A stretch of DNA of 64,000 bases from Evansella sp. LMS18 (GTDB lineage: Bacteria > Bacillota > Bacilli > Bacillales > Salisediminibacteriaceae): NCBI RefSeq assembly GCF_024362785.1, contig NZ_CP093301.1, positions 3,906,001 through 3,970,000 of the forward strand. Reading direction: 5' to 3'. Position 1 is the stretch's first letter, and every line of letters starts with the position of its first letter. The notes beneath the pieces were generated by a model. The model searched no databases. It was given only the letters and a program-made list of their open reading frames with translations, and was not told the origin of the DNA. The translations under genes and the position numbers were made by a program. Of this stretch, positions 1 through 8,061 are shown piece by piece.

Positions 1-420
1 GCATCTTATTTCAGCAGTGCGGAATCATTTGCCATGATCCGGGGAGGCCATATAAACCTGGCTATTCTGGGAGGAATGGAAGTTTCCGGGAAGGGTGACC
101 TGGCAAACTGGATGATTCCCGGAAAGATGATTAAAGGAATGGGAGGGGCAATGGACATTGTCCATGGTGCACAGAAGATCGTCATCATTATGGATCATGT
201 CAATAAGCACGGAGAACCGAAAATTTTAAAGGAATGCAGTCTTCCCCTCACTGGAAAAGGTGTAGTTGACCGAATCATTACAGACCGTGCTGTCATCGAT
301 GTGGAGGAAGAGGGACTCGTACTCGTAGAGACAGCGAAAGGTTTTACAAAAGAAGAAATAATTGAATCTACAGAAGCAGAACTGAAAATCAGCCCTGATT
401 TAAAAACCGAGGCATTTTAG
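1..420 (+). CDS. scoB: 3-oxoacid CoA-transferase, subunit B (C-terminal part, cut by window edge)
   Basis: The reading frame is open from base 1 and ends at 420, so only the last 139 residues are present. The visible part carries conserved subunit-B stretches, SFAMIRGGHINLAILGGMEV, GDLANWMIPGKM and GGAMDIVHGA, followed by CSLPLTGKGVVDRIITDRAV. This enzyme moves CoA between succinyl-CoA or acetyl-CoA and acetoacetate in the cytosol. The catalytic glutamate lies upstream of the window. The next genes encode 3-hydroxybutyrate dehydrogenase and a GntP permease, so the set fits uptake and oxidation of 3-hydroxybutyrate to acetoacetyl-CoA. Substrate range beyond acetoacetate cannot be told from the sequence. 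Confidence 0.9.
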   Translation, partial: ASYFSSAESFAMIRGGHINLAILGGMEVSGKGDLANWMIPGKMIKGMGGAMDIVHGAQKIVIIMDHVNKHGEPKILKECSLPLTGKGVVDRIITDRAVIDVEEEGLVLVETAKGFTKEEIIESTEAELKISPDLKTEAF

Positions 421-498
421 TTGTAGAAATGCTTTACGAGCAACGGAAGCAAGAATCACGGATGATTCTATTTGATATTAACCAGGAGGGGATACGAA

Positions 499-1275
499 AT
501 GGTAAAAGATAAGGTTGTTCTTATCACTGGAGCGGCGAGTGGTATTGGTTATGAAATTGGCCTGGAGTTTGTAAAAAACGGTGCAAAAACAGTTTTTACA
601 GATGTGAACGAAGAAAAAGTTCACGAAGTAACAGAAAAGCTGGCAGATGAAGGCTATGCATGCTTAGGGATCAAATGCGATGTTACAAACGAAGAGGACA
701 TCAAGCAGGCAGTTAATCAGACAGTGGAAAAGTACGGCCGGATTGATGTCTTGATTAATAATGCCGGTCTGCAGCATGTGGCAAATATCGAAGATTTCCC
801 TACCGAGAGGTTTGAGTTTTTAATAAAAGTTATGCTCGTTGCTCCTTTTGTGGCAACAAAACATGTTTTTCCGATAATGAAAAAACAAGGTGGAGGACGA
901 ATACTTAATATGGCTTCCATAAATGGTCTTATCGGATTTGCAGGCAAATCTGCATATAACAGTGCTAAGCACGGCGTAATCGGGTTTACGAAGGTTGCAG
1001 CGCTGGAAGGGGCAGAGCATGGAGTTACAGTCAATGCTATTTGCCCAGGGTATGTGGATACACCGCTTGTCAGGAACCAGCTGAAAGATCTCGCGGCAAC
1101 GAGAAATGTATCTCTGGATAAAGTTCTTGAGGACGTCATTTATCCCCTCGTACCGCAAAAACGTCTCCTGGATGTCCAGGAAATTGCGGAATATGCTATG
1201 TTTCTTGCCAGTGACAAAGCAAGGGGTGTTACTGGACAGGCGGCTGTGCTTGACGGCGGCTATACAGCGCAATAA
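499..1275 (+). CDS. bdhA: D-3-hydroxybutyrate dehydrogenase (SDR family)
   Basis: This is a 258-residue classical short-chain dehydrogenase. It has the cofactor motif TGAASGIG near residue 10, NNAG near 88, an active-site serine in NMASING and the YxxxK pair in AYNSAKHG, and it ends in LDGGYTAQ as 3-hydroxybutyrate dehydrogenases often do. It would oxidise 3-hydroxybutyrate to acetoacetate with NAD+. I chose the ATG at 499 because AGGAGGGG lies eight bases upstream; an in-frame start at 472 has no such site. It sits 78 bases after the CoA-transferase gene and about 100 bases before a GntP permease, consistent with one operon for ketone-body use. Confidence 0.88.
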   Translation: MVKDKVVLITGAASGIGYEIGLEFVKNGAKTVFTDVNEEKVHEVTEKLADEGYACLGIKCDVTNEEDIKQAVNQTVEKYGRIDVLINNAGLQHVANIEDFPTERFEFLIKVMLVAPFVATKHVFPIMKKQGGGRILNMASINGLIGFAGKSAYNSAKHGVIGFTKVAALEGAEHGVTVNAICPGYVDTPLVRNQLKDLAATRNVSLDKVLEDVIYPLVPQKRLLDVQEIAEYAMFLASDKARGVTGQAAVLDGGYTAQ

Positions 1276-1378
1276 GGAATTTACTGTTAGCCGCCTGCCG
1301 GCTGCAGCGAGAGAATAAAAAACTCATGCAGATATTCTAACAGAGAATACACTATTTTCGTGAAAAAGGAGGCCACAA

Positions 1379-2662
1379 ATGTTTGGTATATTACTAGGAC
1401 TTATTGTATTGATGGCATTAGCTTATTTAGGCTGGTCAATTATCTGGGTCGCACCGATTGCGGCAGGAGTTGTGGCCCTTACAGGAGGACTCGACCTCCT
1501 TGATGCTTATACAGATACGTATATGGGTGGATTTGTTGGTTTCGCCCGTGACTGGTTTCCAGTGTTCATGCTGGGGGCAATCTTCGGTAAACTGATGGAA
1601 GATACGGGGATGGCAAAATCTGTTGCCGTCGCGCTGACAAAATTAATAGGTACAAAACGGGCAATTCTTGGTGTAATTGTTGCCTGTGCGGTTTTAACAT
1701 ACGGTGGGGTGAGTCTGTTTGTCGTTGTTTTCGCAGTATATCCCCTGGCACTTTCATTGTTCAGGGAAGCGAACATCTCAAGGCGGCTTATGCCTGCGGC
1801 GGTGGCGCTGGGAGCCTTTACGTTTACGATGACTGCCATACCTGGCACACCGCAAATTCAGAACCTTATCCCGATTCCTTACTTTCAAACTTCCGCAACT
1901 GCTGCCCCTGTAATGGGGATTGTTGCAGCACTGGTGATGGGGGTGGGAGGTTACTATTATCTTCGCTGGCGTGAAAAGCAGCTTACTGAAAAAGGAGAAT
2001 TGTTTGCTGAACCTAAAGATCAGAAAATCGCGGGATTTGAAGGTGAAGCACCGAACTTTGTTTTATCCCTGCTGCCATTGATCACTGTTCTCGTAACTCT
2101 GAATATACTGGACTGGCACATAGTTGTTGCTCTTATTTCAGGAATAATCTTAATTTTGCTCCTTAATATCTCAAAATTCAAAAACTTCGTTAAAGCAATT
2201 AATGCGGGGGCTGTCGGATCGGTTACCGCTATCATTAACACAAGTGCAGCAGTCGGTTTCGGTACAGTTGTCAGGGAGGTTCCCGGGTTTGAAAGGCTCA
2301 CTGAACTTCTGTTAGGAATCCGTGGTAACCCGCTGATTTCAGAAGCAGTTGCCGTGAATATACTGGCAGGGGCAACCGGTTCTGCATCCGGGGGGATGGG
2401 TATTGCCCTGGAGGCACTAGGTGAGCGGTATTACCAGCTTGCCCTTGATACAGGGGTCAGTACAGAAGCATTCCACAGGGTTGCATCCCTTGCATCCGGC
2501 GGTCTGGACGCGCTGCCTCATAACGGGGCTGTCCTGACACTGCTCACAATTACAGGTCTTTCACATAAAGAGAGTTATAAAGATATTTTTGTAGTTGCAG
2601 TCGCTATTCCGATTGTAGCTACAGCTGTTGCTATTGCACTGGCCGCTGTTGGACTAGTGTAA
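1379..2662 (+). CDS. GntP-family permease, probable 3-hydroxybutyrate importer
   Basis: This 427-residue protein is almost wholly hydrophobic with about a dozen membrane segments. It shows GntP-family character, for example the stretch AGATGSASGGMGIALEALG and the LPHNGAVLTLL segment near the C-terminus. GntP carriers import gluconate or other carboxylates with protons. The genomic position next to 3-hydroxybutyrate dehydrogenase and CoA-transferase points to 3-hydroxybutyrate or a similar short acid as substrate, which is inference. AAGGAGG at 1366-1372 sets the start. A terminator follows at 2701. Confidence 0.82.
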   Translation: MFGILLGLIVLMALAYLGWSIIWVAPIAAGVVALTGGLDLLDAYTDTYMGGFVGFARDWFPVFMLGAIFGKLMEDTGMAKSVAVALTKLIGTKRAILGVIVACAVLTYGGVSLFVVVFAVYPLALSLFREANISRRLMPAAVALGAFTFTMTAIPGTPQIQNLIPIPYFQTSATAAPVMGIVAALVMGVGGYYYLRWREKQLTEKGELFAEPKDQKIAGFEGEAPNFVLSLLPLITVLVTLNILDWHIVVALISGIILILLLNISKFKNFVKAINAGAVGSVTAIINTSAAVGFGTVVREVPGFERLTELLLGIRGNPLISEAVAVNILAGATGSASGGMGIALEALGERYYQLALDTGVSTEAFHRVASLASGGLDALPHNGAVLTLLTITGLSHKESYKDIFVVAVAIPIVATAVAIALAAVGLV

Positions 2663-2700
2663 AAAACGAAGCATGCTCCATGGCATAGGTAACACTATCC

Positions 2701-2730
2701 GCACCTGCTGTATTTTCAGCGGGTGCTTCT
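2701..2730 (+). terminator. Rho-independent terminator of the ketone-body operon
   Basis: GCACCTGCTG (2701-2710) pairs with CAGCGGGTGC (2717-2726) around a six-base loop, with one G-U pair, and is followed by TTCTTT. It lies 38 bases after the permease stop. Confidence 0.75.
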
Positions 2731-2860
2731 TTAATATACTGGGGGACTAGTGATTGTTTGGCGGGGAATGTTTTTTTGCCGGGAAGAAGTGGTTTTATTT
2801 TAGTGAGGGTTCCGCGTTTTCAGGTGCTTTCTTAATTTTAAAGAAGCAAGCAATTGATTT

Positions 2861-3056
2861 AATAGTTAGACGGAAAAATTCCGCCTATTTAGTAATTATC
2901 ATAAAAAATCACTTAAATAGCCGGAGAGATTCCGCCTATTAACTTAAAAAAGACAAAAATGGGTGATTGATTTTTGCATAACCGGAATTCTTCCCCTAAT
3001 TCTACCCCAAAACGGCGCCCATTTGCATATAAGCGGAAAATCTCCGTTTATTTTGC
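2861..3056. repeat. Three dispersed ~27-bp palindromes (AATAG-N-CGGA...TCCG-N-CTATT)
   Basis: Three imperfect palindromes of the same design lie at 2861-2890, 2915-2940 and 3029-3052. Each has a CGGA arm and a TCCG arm flanked by AATAG/ATAAG and CTATT/TTTAT. A weaker relative, CCGGAATTCTTCCCC, sits near 2985. Arms are kept while the central bases vary, as in REP-like intergenic elements. No protein reading explains them. Confidence 0.6.
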
Positions 3057-3310
3057 TTTTGGGTAATTACTCAAAAAAGGACAAGCATATAATTTATTCA
3101 AAACCAAGATGCCCCTAAGAAGCATTGTGGTGATCTGGTTCAAAAAGTAAGACAGGTTCACTTTAAATCAAAATATTTCACATACCGTATTTAATATTAG
3201 GTAAACAAAGCAAATTAACATTTAGAAATATAACTTTTACAGGAGAATAACGCAACTGTTAAGTAAATAAAATATAAAATGTTTCAGTGTAAATTAGTTT
3301 AGTTTCACAG

Positions 3311-3382
3311 TTTATCCCGCTTGATTCAACTAACAATCAGTGGGGATGAATAAAACCCCCACACTGGTTGAAGGTTCACTTT
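3311..3382 (+). mobile_element. Internally deleted copy of the TTTATCCC/GGTTCAC element
   Basis: The copy begins with TTTATCCC, then jumps to the 3' part shared with the copies at 7801-7957 and 16542-16695: TTCAACTAACAATCAG, a G-run, an AT-rich loop, a C-run and GGTTGAAGGTTCACTTT. About 85 internal bases present in the other copies are missing. The subterminal hairpin is kept with a few mismatches. It looks like a decayed or deletion derivative of a non-autonomous element. Confidence 0.6.
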
Positions 3383-3621
3383 ATAACAAAGCTGGACAGT
3401 CGAGATGATGTATTTACAGCATGCAACCCCGATAAATTAATCACTGTCACTTTCTATGTACGATTCATACAGTAAAAAGGAGGGGGCAGTTGTCACGGTT
3501 TTTATCCAAGACGTTTTGGCCAGTTTTATGAACGGTACTGCAGCGCGCTGATTTTTACGTTTACTATTACGAAGGGAGGCTCCAGTCACTATCTTAAAAA
3601 AACATAAATGGCGGGGTTATA

Positions 3622-4377
3622 ATGAAAAATATTTTCTTTAAAGCTGTGCCTGGCTTGTTCAGAAAAAAAGAGATTAACAGCAGCAACCAGCATCACTTTT
3701 ACAGCAACAAAGTTTTAAAGTCAATTGCCAGCCTTGAGTCCACGAATACTTTAATCAAAGAGAACATCGATGGGCTTTTAAAGTCCACAGAAAAAATCGG
3801 TGAGCAAACAGAAGATTTGTATAGTGTTGCTTCAACACTTAAGGAATCTCAGGAAGAAGAATTAGGCAATCTGAATACAAGAGTGAACAGTTTAAGCACA
3901 CAGCAGCAAAAGTTGTTAGAAAAGTTGCAGCAGAACTTATACGAACTACAGAAAAAACAACAAAAGAAAATAGCCGGACAGATACGGATTATCCAAAATA
4001 AATTTGATGAACTAAAAGCAGATCAGGAAATATCAAAAATAAACATGAGCAATGAATACGAAATTTTAAAAGTAATTATGGAGAAATTAGACAGGAAAAT
4101 TGAAGATGTGCAGGAGGAGCAAAAGGAGGAAATAACTAATATCTTAAAGAAACTAAGTGAAACAAAGGCAGACATGGAAGAGTCGAATGATATACATCTT
4201 CAAAACAGCAGGGCAAACAACGATTTGCTGTTTAAATTACGTGAGCATTATATTGAAATGGAAGAAAGGCAGCTTGAAGAACAAAAACACCTTACAGCTA
4301 TGCTTGAGGAGCTTCGGGGGAATGTCACTTATCTCCAAAAACTGGTTGAATTAAACGAGGTGGCCAGTAAGCAATAA
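3622..4377 (+). CDS. Coiled-coil protein of unknown function
   Basis: I do not recognise this 251-residue protein. After a basic N-terminal 20 residues (KAVPGLFRKKE) it is almost entirely a charged, glutamine- and glutamate-rich heptad-like coiled coil from about residue 30 to 240, with no cysteine cluster, membrane segment or export signal. A weak GCGGGG lies 11 bases upstream of the ATG. It stands alone between repeat-rich DNA and the PRPP synthetase gene and ends in its own terminator. Structural or scaffold roles (spore or cell-surface assembly) are possible but unsupported. Confidence 0.65.
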   Translation: MKNIFFKAVPGLFRKKEINSSNQHHFYSNKVLKSIASLESTNTLIKENIDGLLKSTEKIGEQTEDLYSVASTLKESQEEELGNLNTRVNSLSTQQQKLLEKLQQNLYELQKKQQKKIAGQIRIIQNKFDELKADQEISKINMSNEYEILKVIMEKLDRKIEDVQEEQKEEITNILKKLSETKADMEESNDIHLQNSRANNDLLFKLREHYIEMEERQLEEQKHLTAMLEELRGNVTYLQKLVELNEVASKQ

Positions 4378-4387
4378 TCGACCGCCC

Positions 4388-4422
4388 AATACCATGTCTG
4401 TAGAGAGGCATGGTATTTTTAA
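4388..4422 (+). terminator. Terminator after the coiled-coil gene
   Basis: AATACCATG (4388-4396) pairs with CATGGTATT (4409-4417) and is followed by TTT. Confidence 0.75.
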
Positions 4423-4666
4423 TTTGTAGAAAAACAATGCGTGGTAATTCAATGGAGGAATGGATATTACTATCACGAGGTTACTTTTTATATTATAATT
4501 ACAACTAGCAAATAATTGCAGGTTCTTTAATTATTACATAATCTCTGCTCTGCCGAAAAATAGGAGATATTCCTTATAGCCTGCTTAATAACAGGATTGA
4601 TTTTAAAATCTTAAAGAACTTACAACTGAACAATTTTTGTAAATAATTCAAATTGGAGGCGTTATT

Positions 4667-5617
4667 ATGAGTTCAGATATTTCAAATATGCGGGTTTTTA
4701 CTTTGAACTCAAACCCAGCTCTCGCCAGGGAAATAGTAGACCATATAGGAATCAATATGGGTAAAAGCACGATAAAAAGATTCAGTGACGGGGAAATACA
4801 GATGAACATCGAGGAAAGTATCAGAGGATGTGATGTGTACTTAATTCAGTCCACTTCTGAGCCCGGCAATGAATATTTAATGGAATTATTGATCATGATT
4901 GATGCGGTTAAGCGGGCTTCTGCGAAAACTATTAATGTTGTAATCCCATATTACGGATATTCGAGGCAGGACAGGAAAGCCAGGTCCAGAGAACCTATCA
5001 CAGCTAAGCTCATCGCGAACTTAATCGAAGCAGCAGGTGCAGACCGGGTCATTTCCGTGGATATCCACGCACCACAAGTGCAGGGGTTCTTCAATATCCC
5101 GGTGGACAAGCTTGAAGTATTCCCGTTGATGGCCAAATATTTCAACGAAAAGAATCTGGAAGAGATTGTCGTGGTAGCTCCGGAAAATGCCGGAGTGACA
5201 CGGTCCAGGCAGCTTGCCAACCGTCTTGGTGCTTCCATTGCGTTTATAGACAAGAAGAGGTCGAACGATCCAAATATTATTGAAAGTATTGATATTATCG
5301 GTGAAATTAAAGGAAAGAGTGCGATTATCATCGATGATATGGTGGATACAGCAAGAACCATCACAACGGGTGCTGCGGCTCTGATGGAAAAGGGTGCGAA
5401 GGAAGTTTATGCTTGCTGTACTCATCCTGTGCTTTCCGGACCTGCTCCTGACTGGGTGCAGAATTCAGAACTTAAAGAGCTTGTCACAACGAACACTATC
5501 CATATTCCCGACCAGAAAAGGATAGAAAAACATACAGCTCTTTCCGTTGCGCCACTACTGGCAGAAGCAATTTTGAGAGTACAGCATAACAAATCTGTAA
5601 GCACTTTATTTGATTAG
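4667..5617 (+). CDS. prs: Ribose-phosphate pyrophosphokinase, divergent paralogue
   Basis: This 316-residue protein aligns end to end with bacterial PRPP synthetases, which make PRPP from ribose-5-phosphate and ATP. The flexible loop [14 protein letters not shown], the [12 protein letters not shown] histidine segment and the C-terminal [13 protein letters not shown] are all kept. Two usually invariant places differ: the PRPP loop reads [10 protein letters not shown] where DTAGTI is normal, and the ribose-phosphate segment reads [11 protein letters not shown] where SPDHGGVTRAR is usual. It stands alone, not beside glmU as in Bacillus, with AATTGGAGGCG upstream. It is therefore probably a second, specialised Prs (as in Listeria or Enterococcus) with altered activity or regulation; that is inference. 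Confidence 0.85.
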   Translation: MSSDISNMRVFTLNSNPALAREIVDHIGINMGKSTIKRFSDGEIQMNIEESIRGCDVYLIQSTSEPGNEYLMELLIMIDAVKRASAKTINVVIPYYGYSRQDRKARSREPITAKLIANLIEAAGADRVISVDIHAPQVQGFFNIPVDKLEVFPLMAKYFNEKNLEEIVVVAPENAGVTRSRQLANRLGASIAFIDKKRSNDPNIIESIDIIGEIKGKSAIIIDDMVDTARTITTGAAALMEKGAKEVYACCTHPVLSGPAPDWVQNSELKELVTTNTIHIPDQKRIEKHTALSVAPLLAEAILRVQHNKSVSTLFD

Positions 5618-5623
5618 AAGAAA

Positions 5624-5673
5624 AGGCTGTCCTGTCATTCTGAAAAAGAGGAATGAAGGGCAGCCCTTTTTAT
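5624..5673. terminator. Terminator between convergent prs and MFS genes
   Basis: A long imperfect stem GGCTGTCCTGTCATTC...GAATGAAGGGCAGCC closes on a short loop and is followed by TTTTTATT. It sits between convergent genes and may serve both strands. Confidence 0.75.
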
Positions 5674-5717
5674 TATAGGGACAGACCATAATGGCAGGCC
5701 CTATAAAAAATAAAACG

Positions 5718-6998
5718 TTATGCGGAAGCTGCCTTTTTATCCATTTTCTTAATAAGGATGCTTCCTTTTCTAAGAAAGTAAAACCCGGCAAGGAAACTTG
5801 CGGCGGCACCGAAGAAGAGAGCTGGATGGGTGAATATATCCATCAGCAGCCCGAGAAATGCCGGCGCTATTATTGACGAAGCCATGGAGAATAAATAATA
5901 AAGACCTGTAAAATAACCAATTTTATTTTTTCCACCGAGATCAGCTACAAGAGGGTACGCCTGAACATTGATTAAAGCCCAGGCTATTCCCCCGGTGAAC
6001 AGAACAATCTGAAGTAAGAGTACCTGGTTCACAGCCGGGAAGGGAGAACTTAAAACTGGCAGGAAAGGTATGCAGACAAAAATAAGTGGAAGTACTATCA
6101 GACCCAGCAGCATGATTGGTGTTTTGCCAAGTTTACTGCCGAGCAGACCTGCAGGTACGGCAAAAATTACAAAGGCCAGGCTGAAAAATCCAAGCGTAAA
6201 GCCCGCTGCACTTTCTTCCATATTTAGATATTCTACGGCATACACCGTGAACTGTGCTTCTACTCCGGAATAACCGATAAAGTATAAAAAAATAGCTGTG
6301 AGAATGAAAAGATGGCCCCTGAATTCAGGTTTTTTCAAATGACTCAACCCTTTGAAGAACGACTCAGATGCCATTGTTTCTTCCATTTCATCTTTAGAAG
6401 ATCCTACATATGGCGGGTTTCTGTCCACAGTAAAATAAAGGAGCAGGAACGACAAAAAGAGAAGCAGGCCGGCAATGGCAAAAGGATATGCCCTGTCGAT
6501 ACCGTAGAGCGCTGACAGACCGAAAAGAGCAATGATTGCTCCAACACCGCCCATTAAATTTATTACACCGTTAGCTGTCGACCGCCTTTCCGTTGGAGTA
6601 TGATCGGGCATGAGGGCAATCACCGGTGCTCGATAAATTGTCATTGCTAGAAGGAATATAATATCAATAACAAGAAGTACCCACAGAGTTACCTGGGCTC
6701 CGTATGGGATAAGTATAAAAAATATAGCTGCAACAGGCATGCCGACGACAATAAACGGAAGCCTGTTGCCAATACGGGTTTCGACTTTGTCTGACCAGGC
6801 TCCGATTACGGGAATTAGCAACACCGCCAGGAGGTTATCAAGGCCCATAATAGCTCCGCGAATTGCACGGCTTTCGATAAAGTCACCAAGAATAAGTGGC
6901 ATATAGGCATTATAAAAGGTCCAGATTAACATTAAAGCAAAAAATCCGCTTCCAATCACAAAAATTTTCCCATAGGAAAAAGGCTGGTTCTCTTTCAA
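5718..6998 (-). CDS. MFS transporter, SLC45/sugar-type
   Basis: A 426-residue integral membrane protein with about 12 helices. Features include GAWSDKVETRIGNRLPF after helix 2 and RAPVIALMPDHTPTERRSTA after helix 4, both typical of the SLC45-like and related sugar carriers of the major facilitator superfamily. The likely start is TTG at 6998, eight bases after GGAGG; a GTG at 7013 overlaps that ribosome site. It lies 23 bases downstream of glpQ on the same strand, so the pair is probably one operon. The solute is unknown; a glycerophosphodiester or sugar product is a guess from the neighbour. Confidence 0.75.
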   Translation of the reverse strand: MKENQPFSYGKIFVIGSGFFALMLIWTFYNAYMPLILGDFIESRAIRGAIMGLDNLLAVLLIPVIGAWSDKVETRIGNRLPFIVVGMPVAAIFFILIPYGAQVTLWVLLVIDIIFLLAMTIYRAPVIALMPDHTPTERRSTANGVINLMGGVGAIIALFGLSALYGIDRAYPFAIAGLLLFLSFLLLYFTVDRNPPYVGSSKDEMEETMASESFFKGLSHLKKPEFRGHLFILTAIFLYFIGYSGVEAQFTVYAVEYLNMEESAAGFTLGFFSLAFVIFAVPAGLLGSKLGKTPIMLLGLIVLPLIFVCIPFLPVLSSPFPAVNQVLLLQIVLFTGGIAWALINVQAYPLVADLGGKNKIGYFTGLYYLFSMASSIIAPAFLGLLMDIFTHPALFFGAAASFLAGFYFLRKGSILIKKMDKKAASA

Positions 6999-7021
6999 GT
7001 GACACACCTCCACAATTTGTT

Positions 7022-7774
7022 TTAATCGGTTCCGGAGTGGGTGAGGTCTTGCCGTATGCTTACAGCTTTTTCAGGCCAGTCAGTAATAATAGCTGAACAG
7101 CCGGCTTTAATCAGTGAGTCTATATGTTTTTCTTCATTCACTGTAAACGGCCGGACAGGCATCCGGGCTTCTGCCGCGCCCGCCAGAAGTTCAGGAACAG
7201 CCACAGGAAGAAAACAATGAAGACCCTGGGCTTCCACTGTTTTTGCGTAATTCCATGGTTCATAGAGACCTTCCATAAACAACAAAGCGGTTTCTATTTC
7301 CTGGTCAAGCTTGCGGATTTCTTTTAAACTGTAATGGTTGAAAGAGGAGATAATCACTCTGTTTTTCAGCTGATATTTGTCTGCAAGCTGCAGAACAATT
7401 TTTTCCAGTCCCGGATAATGGACGATTCCGTTTTTAAGCTCAAGGTTTAGCAGAAGGCTTTTATCCACCGCCCACTCAAGGAACTCTTCCAGTGAGGGGA
7501 TCCTTTCGCCCTTAAAATCTTTATGAAAATTCGAACCAGCATCATATTCTTTCAGTTCTTCGTATGTAAAATCTCTCACCCAGCCTGTTCCGTCTGTAGT
7601 GCGGTCAATTGTTTCGTCATGGATAATTACTGGTATGCCGTCTTTAGTCAGCTGAATATCAAGCTCTATTCCATCTGCTCCCGCATCTGATGCAGCCTGG
7701 AAAGATACCATCGTGTTTTCGGGATGTGTACCAGCAGATCCCCTGTGTCCAAAAATCTGTGTTTTACCAGCCAA
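7022..7774 (-). CDS. glpQ: Glycerophosphodiester phosphodiesterase, cytosolic
   Basis: The roughly 250-residue protein carries the family core FGHRGSAGTHPENT, GADGIELDIQLTKDG and VIIHDETIDRTTDGTG, covering the catalytic histidines and the metal-binding Glu/Asp residues. These enzymes cut glycerophosphodiesters, including deacylated lipids and teichoic-acid units, to sn-glycerol-3-phosphate and an alcohol. No signal peptide is seen, so it acts inside the cell. The ATG at 7792 has no ribosome site; AAGGAG lies inside that frame nine bases before a TTG at 7774, which I take as the start. Its upstream region is occupied by a repeat element beginning at 7801, so its promoter must lie in or beyond that element. 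Confidence 0.86.
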   Translation of the reverse strand: MAGKTQIFGHRGSAGTHPENTMVSFQAASDAGADGIELDIQLTKDGIPVIIHDETIDRTTDGTGWVRDFTYEELKEYDAGSNFHKDFKGERIPSLEEFLEWAVDKSLLLNLELKNGIVHYPGLEKIVLQLADKYQLKNRVIISSFNHYSLKEIRKLDQEIETALLFMEGLYEPWNYAKTVEAQGLHCFLPVAVPELLAGAAEARMPVRPFTVNEEKHIDSLIKAGCSAIITDWPEKAVSIRQDLTHSGTD

Positions 7775-7800
7775 ATCAAGCAACTCCTTCATATAGAATA

Positions 7801-7957
7801 TTTATCCCACTGTAACCGTCCGTAAAACTCCGCCACAAAACAGGAGTGGAAGCGAAGATGTTCTTTATGCGTGAGATAACGGACGCTAACATCCCGATTG
7901 GTTCAACTAACAATCAGTGGGGGATGAATAATACCCCCACTGATTGAAGGTTCACTT
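7801..7957 (+). mobile_element. TTTATCCC...GGTTCACTT element, full copy (IS200/IS605-like non-autonomous element)
   Basis: This ~157-bp copy matches the reverse complement of 16542-16695 at both ends and in long internal blocks: TTTATCCC, TAACCGTCCGTAAAACTCC, GATAACGGACGCTAACATCC, TTCAACTAACAATCAG and a GGGGG/CCCCC hairpin ending TTGAAGGTTCACTT. The central ~40 bases differ between copies. A start at TTTAT and a strong hairpin just inside the right end are hallmarks of IS200/IS605-type and TnpB-associated elements. No transposase is present. It ends directly upstream of the glpQ-MFS operon. Confidence 0.6.
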
Positions 7958-8061
7958 GATACTATTCTATCACCTGGAATAGAATTCCTTTATCATTCAA
8001 AAAGAATGGAGACTTATGCTGAAATTTTACCATCGGTTATGTAAAGGAGAGGAAGAAGCAA

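Larger units (their letters stand above)
2731..3621. other. Gene-poor spacer carrying repeats
   Basis: About 890 bases without a credible gene. The stretch is AT-rich and holds the palindromic repeats at 2861-3056 and a shortened copy of the TTTATCCC element at 3311-3382. A GGTTCACTTTA string near 3155, like the right end of that element, may be a further remnant. An open frame at 2754-2942 runs through the palindromes and is not believable. A strong AAAGGAGGGGG near 3476 is followed only by a very short frame. Confidence 0.6.

Noticed and set aside
2754-2942. 62-codon plus-strand frame
   Set aside because: It runs through the palindromic repeats, lacks a ribosome site and has no recognisable composition.
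3476-3552. Very short frame after AAAGGAGGGGG
   Set aside because: The TTG behind the strong ribosome site leads to a stop after 13 codons, and the alternative frame has no start codon.
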